From positions 1 to 5,889 of the forward strand of contig CALETL010000262.1 in NCBI GenBank assembly GCA_937920485.1: a stretch of 5,889 nt of DNA, in the 5' to 3' direction. The notes under the pieces were generated by a model that made no database searches, had not been told where the DNA came from, and saw only the letters and a list, made by a program, of their open reading frames with translations. This DNA comes from an uncultured Phycisphaerae bacterium. Its GTDB lineage: Bacteria > Planctomycetota > Phycisphaerae > Sedimentisphaerales > Anaerohalosphaeraceae. The position numbers were made by a program, and so were the translations under genes. Positions 1 through 5,618 of the stretch are shown piece by piece (within the stretch, counting starts at the first letter, position 1; every line of letters starts with the position of its first letter).

Positions 1-971
1 TTGTCAAAGAAAAAACGTCGAATGTCTGTACAAAGATGGCATTTAGAGGCATACCGATTCTGCACTTTAAATCCTGCGTTTTCGGCATATTTCAACAGCC
101 CAAAGGGGCCATCGCGATAGAGTGTCCGCCAAAATTCGAGCTTGTCCGGCTCAAATGTTTTCCAGAGAACATCCAGAGGCGTCTGGTCGACATTTCCCAC
201 AACCATCCCGCTGCACTGACCATTAAAAACATTGCCATATGGGTCAATATGGACTCCTTTAGAACCTAAAAGTGCGCTTTGGCAGTGCCGATTCTGAAAA
301 GCCCCGGCTTCATGCTGAGCAACCAGTGGGGCCAGATCTTCGGCTGCACGGCCGGTCAGTCGACACGAATCAGCCGCAAGAGCTGCCAGCAAAATCGATT
401 GTTTTTGCCTTTCTTCCTGCTGTTGAACCCCTGTTGGATTGTCCAGATGCTTCTCCCAGCGAACCAATACGCGCTGAGGCCCAAGTATACTCCTGGCAAC
501 AGAAACAAACTCCCGAACCCTCTCAATATCGATATACTCCTCATGAAAAGCATCCCAGCTAATCTTGAGACGACCGAGTCCTATATGATCTAAAAAACGG
601 AGTCTGTCTTTGAGATCACTGGTGCTGCTCCATACACCAGCATTGGTTTCGATGTTATCGACGGGCGTTAGCCCCAGTTGATGAGCTTGTTCGAGAATTT
701 GGGTCAGCCGGTCAAAATGAAGAAAGGGTTCTCCTCCGGTAATGTGCACTTTTGCGGTATCTCCGGCAATCCGAACGAGGCCCTCCCACGACTGAATTGC
801 TGTATCCACAGACATCAAGCCGCCTGCTTCCGGACTGCAATAGTAATAGCAAAACCGACAGGCCGCTGAGCACTGATAGGTTAGCATCAAGCCGGCATAT
901 CGCCACAGCTTCAGCTTCGGCTGATGCCGCAACCGGCTCGCATTAAACAGATTGTCCTGCAACTTTAACAT
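1..971 (-). CDS. Radical SAM protein with SPASM-like C-terminal cysteines (partial, 3' end outside window)
   Basis: Translating the minus strand from the ATG at 971-969 gives 323 residues with no stop before the left edge, so the C-terminus is missing. Residues 34-41 read CSAACRFC, the CX3CX2C motif that binds the radical SAM [4Fe-4S] cluster. ITGGEP at 77-82 is the family's GGE SAM-binding motif, and ETN (108-110) and KISWDAFH (from 136) fit later strands of the partial TIM barrel. In the C-terminal third, Cys230, Cys253 (in a HIDPYGNVFNGQC stretch) and the CHLC pair at 311-314 resemble ligands of a SPASM/twitch auxiliary cluster. Known members modify peptides or proteins or activate enzymes; the substrate here cannot be named. 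An in-frame stop at 992-990 makes 971 the first available ATG, but no good Shine-Dalgarno precedes it. It is transcribed divergently from the 49-residue gene at 1282. Confidence 0.88.
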   Translation of the reverse strand, partial: MLKLQDNLFNASRLRHQPKLKLWRYAGLMLTYQCSAACRFCYYYCSPEAGGLMSVDTAIQSWEGLVRIAGDTAKVHITGGEPFLHFDRLTQILEQAHQLGLTPVDNIETNAGVWSSTSDLKDRLRFLDHIGLGRLKISWDAFHEEYIDIERVREFVSVARSILGPQRVLVRWEKHLDNPTGVQQQEERQKQSILLAALAADSCRLTGRAAEDLAPLVAQHEAGAFQNRHCQSALLGSKGVHIDPYGNVFNGQCSGMVVGNVDQTPLDVLWKTFEPDKLEFWRTLYRDGPFGLLKYAENAGFKVQNRYASKCHLCTDIRRFFFD

Positions 972-1012
972 AGAATCAATGCAACATACTCAATCAGAAT
1001 TCGGTAATGAGG

Positions 1013-1018
1013 ATTATA
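1013..1018 (-). promoter_or_regulatory. -10 box (TATAAT) for the radical SAM gene
   Basis: The minus strand reads TATAAT at 1018-1013, a perfect sigma-70-type -10 hexamer. Transcription would begin near 1006, about 35 bases before the ATG at 971. No convincing -35 hexamer sits 16-19 bases upstream. The upstream DNA instead carries phased A/T tracts that could act as an UP-like or curved element. Confidence 0.45.
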
Positions 1019-1020
1019 TC

Positions 1021-1050
1021 AAAAAATTTGGAAAATATTTCTAAAAATTT
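1021..1050. promoter_or_regulatory. In-phase A/T tracts (predicted curved DNA)
   Basis: Three AnTn-type tracts follow one another: A6T3 at 1021-1029, AAAATATTT at 1032-1040 and A5T3 at 1043-1050. The A-to-T junctions of the first and third lie 21 bases apart, two helical turns, with the second near the midpoint. Phased tracts of this kind are known to bend DNA. They lie directly upstream of the TATAAT box that faces the radical SAM gene, where they could help bind the RNA polymerase alpha subunit or a nucleoid protein. The functional role is inferred. Confidence 0.4.
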
Positions 1051-1139
1051 CTCAGCACTTACATTGTTCACATATTGTTATTATTGGACCTCTCTCGACC
1101 CCGAAATGGGTATCTTCAATATTATGTGCCTGATGAAGA

Positions 1140-1170
1140 TTGCCATCGTAGATATTGTGTGTGCTATAAA
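1140..1170 (+). promoter_or_regulatory. Candidate promoter for the 49-residue protein gene
   Basis: TTGCCA at 1140-1145 matches the -35 consensus at five of six positions. TATAAA at 1165-1170 is preceded by TG one base away (TGCTATAAA), making an extended -10. The 19-base spacer is slightly long, which the extended -10 can compensate for. Transcription would start near 1177 and leave a leader of about 105 bases before the ATG at 1282. The palindrome at 1216-1225 would lie in that leader. Confidence 0.35.
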
Positions 1171-1281
1171 ATACCTTTCCAAACGAGTTTGTCTATTTCG
1201 CGTTCAAGAAAAATTGCATCGATGCCCGATATCTTACACTAAGTTACGGAAAAAAAGAAGTTTGTTCATGGAGTTACAGGG

Positions 1282-1431
1282 ATGAGTAAGTACGAAATAA
1301 TCGATTGCATCATGGAAATCAACAGGACCGCAAAACAGGACTTTTTGGATCAGTTCTCCACCGAGGATCTTGATTTGTACCTGGAACACCTAATGGAGGT
1401 GGATTTAGAAGAAATCGCTCTTTGTGCCTGA
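1282..1431 (+). CDS. Small acidic helical protein, 49 residues, function unknown
   Basis: ATG at 1282 to TGA at 1429-1431 encodes 49 residues starting MSKYEIIDCIMEINRTAKQD. GGAG at 1270-1273 with 8 bases of spacing is the same ribosome binding site style as in the operon genes, which supports a real gene. The sequence is rich in Glu, Asp, Leu and Ile with no predicted membrane segment or signal peptide. It probably forms two or three amphipathic helices, roughly 2-15, 17-25 and 27-46, with cysteines at 9 and 48. It resembles small uncharacterised helical proteins that I associate with planctomycetes, but I cannot name a family. It diverges from the radical SAM gene and converges on the CvpA-like gene 51 bases away. 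A peptide substrate for the radical SAM enzyme is one possibility, but no core-peptide pattern is obvious. Confidence 0.7.
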   Translation: MSKYEIIDCIMEINRTAKQDFLDQFSTEDLDLYLEHLMEVDLEEIALCA

Positions 1432-1442
1432 TCCCAAGGCAC
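1424..1442. terminator. Hairpin between convergent genes (weak bidirectional terminator candidate)
   Basis: GTGCCT at 1424-1429 pairs with AGGCAC at 1437-1442 around a 7-base loop. It overlaps the end of the small gene and lies 40 bases past the stop of the CvpA-like gene. Neither strand has a run of T after the stem, so it does not qualify as a classical intrinsic terminator. It is the only notable stem in the 51-base gap between the two convergent genes. Confidence 0.25.
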
Positions 1443-1482
1443 TTATCGCTGTGACAGACAAATTTTCACGACTTTTTGAAAC

Positions 1483-2568
1483 TCACCCATCTTCCTGACC
1501 ATCGCCATCCAGTGCCCTTTCGACCTCCGGAGAGCTTTTAACTACATCATAAGAACTCAGATCCATCACGCCATTTTGCTTGAACTCCAGCAGGACGGGC
1601 TTGTAATTCGGCGGCATATTAAAAGCAATATCCAGCCATAAAACTCTGTTCTTCAGTTCCTCGGGTTTAGGGGATATTATTTCATTCAGCTCTTTTTCGA
1701 TCACTTTATTGTTTTCCAAAAATCCAACCGGGTACAGCGCCTTCGCTGATCCGGTTAATGGATTATCTGTTGGCACAGTCATTTTATCTTTATCTTTGAC
1801 GACCAAACGAATTTGAGCAGGGAAAAACGTTATTTTGCCGAAATTATTTCCGGCGCCACCGCTGTCTTTAATACCCATCCGAACCACAACAAACTCTTTA
1901 TTGTCAGGAGACACCCAAAGTCGCACCGGATGCTGGCCCTTTTTCGAGGGCATTTGCATGGCTTCCGGTGAACAAATGGTCAGTACTCGATCTTTTACCT
2001 TGAGTTTGTTTAAGTGAATTTGAGATAAATAATCAGCATGCAAAACATTGAAGCTTTTGTCCGAACTCATGGAACCGGAACTGATCAGGCCATACAAGCT
2101 GGAAACAAAGGCATCTGTACCCAACACCGGCGCCTTGGGGTTGTTCGGTGACACCGAACCTGAGGCATCAAAACGGCTGTAAAATATCTTACCCTGCATC
2201 GGAAGATGGCCCATCACAATCAGAAGATTACCCGAAAAAATGATCCCCGTTAAAAATCCACAAACGATTGCCGTGGATGTCTTCACCATGTTGCCAAGGT
2301 CAATATCAACTCCAGTCAAAAATTCACAACCTGAACGCAATAAAGCAAAACAGGCAATAAAAATAATCAAGTAGCATCCAAAATGCGCCCATTGCAGAAC
2401 ATACCCGCGTGAAATGAACAATTCAGCGACAACCTCGTAATAGCTAAGCGCAAGAATCGTCGCTACTACCGATGACCACAGCATCATGAAAGACTGCATC
2501 ATCGTGCATTTCAGATGAAAAAATGCAAGTGTCAATGCCAAAACCAATAGTACAATTACTAATGCCAT
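1483..2568 (-). CDS. CvpA-like membrane protein with long C-terminal extension
   Basis: The protein has 361 residues. The first ~120 hold four hydrophobic segments (about 2-18, 26-45, 60-78 and 95-119), the layout of the CvpA/colicin V production family. CvpA itself is only about 160 residues; it is a poorly understood inner-membrane protein tied to colicin V export and envelope homeostasis. Residues ~120-361 form a soluble, probably beta-rich domain that I do not recognise, with an acidic tail. Its first part (SRFDASGSVSPNNPK, then DAFVSSLYGLISSGSMSS and HADYLSQIHLNKLKVKDR) resembles extended CvpA-like proteins I associate with planctomycetes. The start has GGAG 8 bases upstream. It is the last gene of the operon, 27 bases after the pseudo-ATPase, and its ribosome binding site lies in a small hairpin. 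The CvpA assignment rests on topology and general resemblance, so the exact role is unknown. Confidence 0.72.
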   Translation of the reverse strand: MALVIVLLVLALTLAFFHLKCTMMQSFMMLWSSVVATILALSYYEVVAELFISRGYVLQWAHFGCYLIIFIACFALLRSGCEFLTGVDIDLGNMVKTSTAIVCGFLTGIIFSGNLLIVMGHLPMQGKIFYSRFDASGSVSPNNPKAPVLGTDAFVSSLYGLISSGSMSSDKSFNVLHADYLSQIHLNKLKVKDRVLTICSPEAMQMPSKKGQHPVRLWVSPDNKEFVVVRMGIKDSGGAGNNFGKITFFPAQIRLVVKDKDKMTVPTDNPLTGSAKALYPVGFLENNKVIEKELNEIISPKPEELKNRVLWLDIAFNMPPNYKPVLLEFKQNGVMDLSSYDVVKSSPEVERALDGDGQEDG

Positions 2569-2569
2569 A

Positions 2570-2588
2570 GCTTAAACTCCAGTTTAGC
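2570..2588 (-). promoter_or_regulatory. Hairpin holding the ribosome binding site of the CvpA-like gene
   Basis: In the minus-strand RNA, UAAAC (2586-2582) pairs with GUUUA (2577-2573) around a UGGA loop, and two further pairs are possible past a bulged A. The GGAG ribosome binding site (2580-2577) occupies the loop and the first stem base. The stop of the upstream gene (2598-2596) is 8 bases before the hairpin, so a terminating ribosome would cover and open it. This arrangement suits translational coupling. The stem is AT-rich and weak, so the effect is uncertain. Confidence 0.35.
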
Positions 2589-2595
2589 AAAAAAC

Positions 2596-4239
2596 CTACT
2601 TATTAGACTTTGAGGTAAAACTGCGGATAACTTCATTGATCGAAGTAATCCCCGCCGAAACTTTTTTGATCGCCTGCTCTTGCATATACAGCATCTTTGC
2701 GCGACGAAGCGCCGAAGAAATCTCTTTAATGGACTTTTCCTTACGAATCACCTCACGCAATTCATCGTCGATACGAATCGTTTCAAACAAACCGATTCGA
2801 CCGTAAAAGCCCGTTCCCTGACACGTCTCACACACAATCGGTTTGCCGTGTTTATCGTATTCGATCTCACTCGGTCGATAAAACGCATGGGTTGCATCCG
2901 CCGGAATATTGAATTTCTTAAAGAGCGCCGGATTGGGCTGATAAGGCACACGACAGTCTGCGCACAGTTTTCGGACAAGTCGCTGGTTTATGACCCCTGT
3001 CAGTGTATCGGCAACCAGATTTTTATCGCCAACCAGCTTAATCCACTTTTCCACCGCCTCATTGACACTGTTCGCTTCCAGGGCTACATAAACAATACGG
3101 CCATCCTTAGCGGCCGCACTGGACAAACTCGCCGTTTGAGCATCTTCGCAACCACCCACTCCGACAATTTCCGGACCCTTTCGGAAAATAGTCTGCAGTT
3201 TGCGAGCAAAGGTTGTCGTGCCGGTATCGCTCAGACTATAAGAAAACTGTGTAATATTCTGCAATTCCGCCGACGGTTCTCTTTCCAGCGTGTTAATATT
3301 ATTGATAAACGGATCGTGATGACCCAGCAACGTATAAAAAGTGCTGGTTACGCCGCTCTTTTTGGGACCGGAAACAAGAATGACTCCGCTTTGAATATCA
3401 CGAAGGCTGTCGATCGCCTCCAACTGGTTTTCATTTAAACCAAGATCTTTAACTTTCCGGGAAACCAGTTCCGAAACCCTTTCAAGCCGAACCTGCTCAC
3501 CAGCAGTCGAACCGGAGGTATGGGCTTCCCAGCTTATTTCATTGTTTTCAGGAAGTATGGCTGAAAAACGTCCTTTCTGTGGTTTTCGCTTTTCCTGGAC
3601 ATCCAGCCCGGACAGTTGCTTGATGTAATAGATGAAGTAGTCCGCTTCTTCCCGTGGTTTCGGATCCCGCTTGGTTGACATTCCGTCGATTTCATAATAA
3701 ACGGCATATTCCTCTTTTTGAGGAACAAGATGCACCACATCGGCTCGATTCCAGACTCCATCGTCGATTAAATCGCATGTTACCATAAACCCTTCAAGTT
3801 CGGCACTTTTGGGTTCCGGCAGCGGCGCTTCATTACCATTGCCGGTGATAAAGGTGATGCCATGACTGGCTTTTTCAATCTTCTTGTGGGGATTGGCAAA
3901 CAGACCCCGAAGATGATCCGCAGACAGAACTTTCTCGAAATCAGCAACTTTGGAATTACGCTGGGTCACATAAGCCATTGCGGTGCCGGCGACAACGATT
4001 AGATGAAGCAAGAGTCCGACAAAAAAAACGGGGATCACCAGCCACAGAAATAATGTTATAATGCCGCTTAATGCTATCGCCAATGTCCAGACAAAAGGAT
4101 TTGTCCGCACCGCTTGACTGTCAGTAAAGACCCATTTGACCAAAGGTGCCCATGCGACAAACCCAAGGACAAAAAAGACGAGTTTCCATAAAGAAATGTA
4201 ACCGCCATAGTCCACAGCAGCCATTAAATCACTCGGCAT
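2596..4239 (-). CDS. Membrane-anchored GspE/PilB-family protein with degenerate ATPase motifs (probable pseudo-ATPase)
   Basis: The protein has 547 residues. Three hydrophobic helices (about 17-38, 48-67 and 69-90) precede the cytoplasmic part; positive-inside logic puts the bulk of the protein in the cytoplasm. Residues 175-228 match the GspE/PilB N2 domain (YYEIDGM, then IKQLSGLDVQEKRKPQKGRF). The tetracysteine zinc motif is intact (Cys426, Cys429, Cys470, Cys473, then GTGFYGRIGLFE). The motor core has decayed: Walker A reads GPKKSGVTS at 291-299 with Val297 in place of the catalytic lysine; the Walker B GEIRD becomes GGCED (362-366) with Gly363 for the catalytic glutamate; the His-box TLH becomes ALE (386-388); the Asp box reads NTLEREP. 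The frame is clean and full length, so this is a maintained protein. Known GspE/PilB proteins are soluble hexameric motors. The start has GGAG 7 bases upstream and lies 36 bases after the PilT frame. A structural or regulatory partner of the PilT motor is my inference. Confidence 0.85.
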   Translation of the reverse strand: MPSDLMAAVDYGGYISLWKLVFFVLGFVAWAPLVKWVFTDSQAVRTNPFVWTLAIALSGIITLFLWLVIPVFFVGLLLHLIVVAGTAMAYVTQRNSKVADFEKVLSADHLRGLFANPHKKIEKASHGITFITGNGNEAPLPEPKSAELEGFMVTCDLIDDGVWNRADVVHLVPQKEEYAVYYEIDGMSTKRDPKPREEADYFIYYIKQLSGLDVQEKRKPQKGRFSAILPENNEISWEAHTSGSTAGEQVRLERVSELVSRKVKDLGLNENQLEAIDSLRDIQSGVILVSGPKKSGVTSTFYTLLGHHDPFINNINTLEREPSAELQNITQFSYSLSDTGTTTFARKLQTIFRKGPEIVGVGGCEDAQTASLSSAAAKDGRIVYVALEANSVNEAVEKWIKLVGDKNLVADTLTGVINQRLVRKLCADCRVPYQPNPALFKKFNIPADATHAFYRPSEIEYDKHGKPIVCETCQGTGFYGRIGLFETIRIDDELREVIRKEKSIKEISSALRRAKMLYMQEQAIKKVSAGITSINEVIRSFTSKSNK

Positions 4240-4275
4240 TGCTAATCTCCGTAATTTTATTTCCAGGATTCACGA

Positions 4276-5199
4276 TTATAGAATTCCGCTGGCCGTGGAG
4301 CGTATACCCTTCAGGGCCATTTTTAATTCTTCAACATTCGGAGCGTATTTCAACGCAACCTTCAGGTCAATATACTCTTCTTCGACGAGTTTGTGCAGAC
4401 TGTCGGTAAAGTCCTGCATCCCTTCATTTTGTCCGCCTCGAATTGCGGCCGGAAGATCCGCTTCGCGTTCTTCGCTGATAAGTTTTCGGATGATCGGCGT
4501 GTTGATCATGATTTCAATAGCCGGTAAACGTTGCACATCCGGGCGAATCCCTGGAAGCAAATTCTGGCTGATAACAGCACGAATCGTCATTGCAAAGGTC
4601 TGCCGTGTGAGTTCACGTTCTTCCTGGGGGAACATATCAAGAATACGCTGGATCGTCTGCGAACAGTTATTCGAGTGCAGTGTTCCAAAGACCAAGTGCC
4701 CGGTTTCCGCCGCTTTCATGGCCGCCGTCAGGGTTTCGTGGTCGCGAATTTCACCCACCAGCACCACATCCGGATCCTGACGCATCAGCGAACGCAAAGC
4801 ACTTTCGAAATTAGGCACATCAATACCGACTTCTCGCTGAGAAACAATTGCTTTTTTGTCCACATGTAAAAATTCAAGAGGATCCTCAATCGTTACAATA
4901 TGACAGGCACGATTACGATTGATGTGATCGATCATCGAGGCAATCGTGGTACTTTTCCCCGAACCTGTCGGCCCGGTTACCAGAATCATCCCGGAATGAG
5001 CTTCTGCGATCTTCTCGATTATAGGGGGTACATGAAGGGATTCAAACGGTGGTATGCGCCCGCTAATCCGACGAGCAGCTAAACTGACATAACTTCGTTG
5101 ACGGAAAACATTAATACGAAAACGGTCCATTTCGCCAACCTGATAAGCAAAGTCAAGTGCACTGTTATCCAGAAAAAATTGCTTTTGTCTCTCGCTCAT
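4276..5199 (-). CDS. pilT: PilT-type retraction ATPase, main part (RecA-like motor domain)
   Basis: The 307 residues cover PilT from the end of its N-terminal domain to the C-terminus. All motor motifs are present: Walker A GPTGSGKS (76-83, Lys82), Asp box IVTIEDPLEF (101-110), Walker B DPDVVLVGEIRD (142-153, Glu150) and His box TGHLVFGTLH (166-175, His175). TPIIRKLISE (234-243) corresponds to the PilT-specific AIRNLIRE motif, which separates it from PilB/GspE; the tetracysteine motif of those proteins is absent. PilT hexamers disassemble the type IV pilus from the inner face of the membrane. The ATG at 5199 overlaps the TGA of the preceding frame as ATGA and lacks a GGAG site. The reading upstream of this ATG (EIM) continues the family alignment, so this ATG is probably an internal methionine of a longer PilT. 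No pilin or platform gene is nearby. Confidence 0.9.
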   Translation of the reverse strand: MSERQKQFFLDNSALDFAYQVGEMDRFRINVFRQRSYVSLAARRISGRIPPFESLHVPPIIEKIAEAHSGMILVTGPTGSGKSTTIASMIDHINRNRACHIVTIEDPLEFLHVDKKAIVSQREVGIDVPNFESALRSLMRQDPDVVLVGEIRDHETLTAAMKAAETGHLVFGTLHSNNCSQTIQRILDMFPQEERELTRQTFAMTIRAVISQNLLPGIRPDVQRLPAIEIMINTPIIRKLISEEREADLPAAIRGGQNEGMQDFTDSLHKLVEEEYIDLKVALKYAPNVEELKMALKGIRSTASGIL

Positions 5200-5211
5200 G
5201 ATCTCAAAAAC
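5196..5211 (-). other. Frameshift or coupled junction splitting pilT
   Basis: A run of five T on the minus strand (A5 at 5206-5210) lies 7 bases before the ATGA overlap of the two PilT frames. Passing from the first frame to the second needs a -1 shift or one extra base. A T6 run would give an unbroken PilT alignment. The local GTTTTTG is not a standard -1 slippery heptamer, and I see no clear downstream stem. A lost base in a homopolymer is the simplest reading. Termination-reinitiation at ATGA remains possible. Confidence 0.75.
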
Positions 5212-5411
5212 AATTCTTCCACCTTTTTTTCGGTCATGGGCTCGCCGGTCGTATTTTTGAGCTTACTATGAATCCGCATTTTCGGCGGCAAACCGACTTT
5301 CAGGTGAATATCACTGGCATCGGACTTAATTACGGCACGAAATAGCTTTTCGATCTCGGGCGGCTTGGCTGCATCAGCTTTGACATGGGTATCCAACGGT
5401 TGATTTTCCAT
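5196..5411 (-). CDS. pilT: PilT N-terminal domain fragment, first frame of the split gene
   Basis: The 71 residues include LFRAVIKSDASDIHLKVGLP (23-42), matching the start of PilT proteins, where SDxHL and GLPP sit in the PAS-like N-terminal domain. The frame then ends at TGA 5198-5196, where PilT would normally continue. Adding one T to the T5 run just before the end joins it to the next frame as EELFFEIMSERQ and gives a protein of 378 residues, close to the usual PilT length of about 350-370. The start is well supported: GGAG lies 7 bases upstream, behind a strong promoter. As drawn, this frame makes only an N-domain peptide, and the motor domain must come from reinitiation, frameshifting or a corrected sequence. 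Confidence 0.85.
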   Translation of the reverse strand: MENQPLDTHVKADAAKPPEIEKLFRAVIKSDASDIHLKVGLPPKMRIHSKLKNTTGEPMTEKKVEELFLRS

Positions 5412-5480
5412 AAATTATCTCCATGATTTATAAAGGTATAGATAAGTCCAAAATGCTTAAAATAATGCCCACAAAGATAT

Positions 5481-5493
5481 AATATACTATATT
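5481..5493. repeat. AT-rich inverted repeat in the operon leader
   Basis: AATATA (5481-5486) and TATATT (5488-5493) are perfect inverted arms around a single C. The repeat lies about 10-25 bases inside the predicted transcript of the pilT operon, between the predicted start of transcription (near 5503) and the pilT ATG at 5411. A position just downstream of a strong promoter suits a repressor operator. In such AT-rich DNA a chance palindrome is also plausible. Confidence 0.3.
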
Positions 5494-5509
5494 GAATATT
5501 AAGTGCGTC

Positions 5510-5539
5510 ATTATATAGAATTAAACCCTAGTCTGTCAA
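5510..5539 (-). promoter_or_regulatory. Consensus sigma-70 promoter of the pilT operon
   Basis: The minus strand carries TTGACA at 5539-5534 and TATAAT at 5515-5510, both perfect matches to consensus, separated by 18 bases. Transcription would start near 5503 and give a leader of about 90 bases before the pilT ATG at 5411. No other promoter of this quality is seen in the operon, and the three genes are closely spaced, so this probably drives all of them. Such a strong match suggests either high constitutive expression or a promoter held down by a repressor. Confidence 0.75.
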
Positions 5540-5618
5540 TGCAAAGATTGGCCTTTTCGGCGAAAGAAACTCTTGTTATCGGACAACCGCAATCCGGATT
5601 TAATACGTCGAAAAATCT
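5540..5618. other. Short spacer between the MgtE-like gene and the operon promoter, no terminator seen
   Basis: These 79 bases follow the stop of the MgtE-like gene on the minus strand. I see only short stems (3-5 bases) and no stem followed by a T run. Read-through from the upstream transporter gene into the pilT operon is therefore possible. Confidence 0.4.

Larger units (their letters stand above)
972..1281. other. Divergent intergenic region, AT-rich, with promoters for both flanking genes
   Basis: This 310-base stretch separates the radical SAM gene (minus) from the small helical protein gene (plus). It is visibly richer in A and T than its neighbours. It holds a TATAAT -10 box facing left, three in-phase A/T tracts, an extended -10 candidate facing right, and a perfect 10-base palindrome GCATCGATGC at 1216-1225 that may be chance. 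An open frame from 1007 to 1285 crosses it, but its composition looks like translated AT-rich spacer and it has no Shine-Dalgarno. I see no tRNA, riboswitch or repeat family here. Confidence 0.6.

Noticed and set aside
272..593. Two overlapping plus-strand frames of about 100 residues
   Set aside because: Both are antisense to the radical SAM coding sequence and show no protein-like features.
1216..1225. Perfect palindrome GCATCGATGC as an operator
   Set aside because: A 10-base palindrome is expected several times by chance in a window this size, and no second copy was noticed.
1007..1285. A 92-residue plus-strand frame whose stop overlaps the small gene's start as ATGA
   Set aside because: It lies in AT-rich spacer, overlaps the promoter signals of both flanking genes, lacks a Shine-Dalgarno and has the Ile/Lys/Cys-rich look of translated non-coding DNA.
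2680..3438. A 252-residue open frame on the plus strand inside the pseudo-ATPase gene
   Set aside because: It is antisense to a well-supported GspE/PilB-type protein, has no ribosome binding site and shows no recognisable domain; long antisense frames like this are common over such genes.
5202..5211. Programmed -1 frameshift site in pilT
   Set aside because: The GTTTTTG context does not fit the usual XXXYYYZ heptamer and no stimulatory stem was found downstream; a lost base in the T run is simpler.
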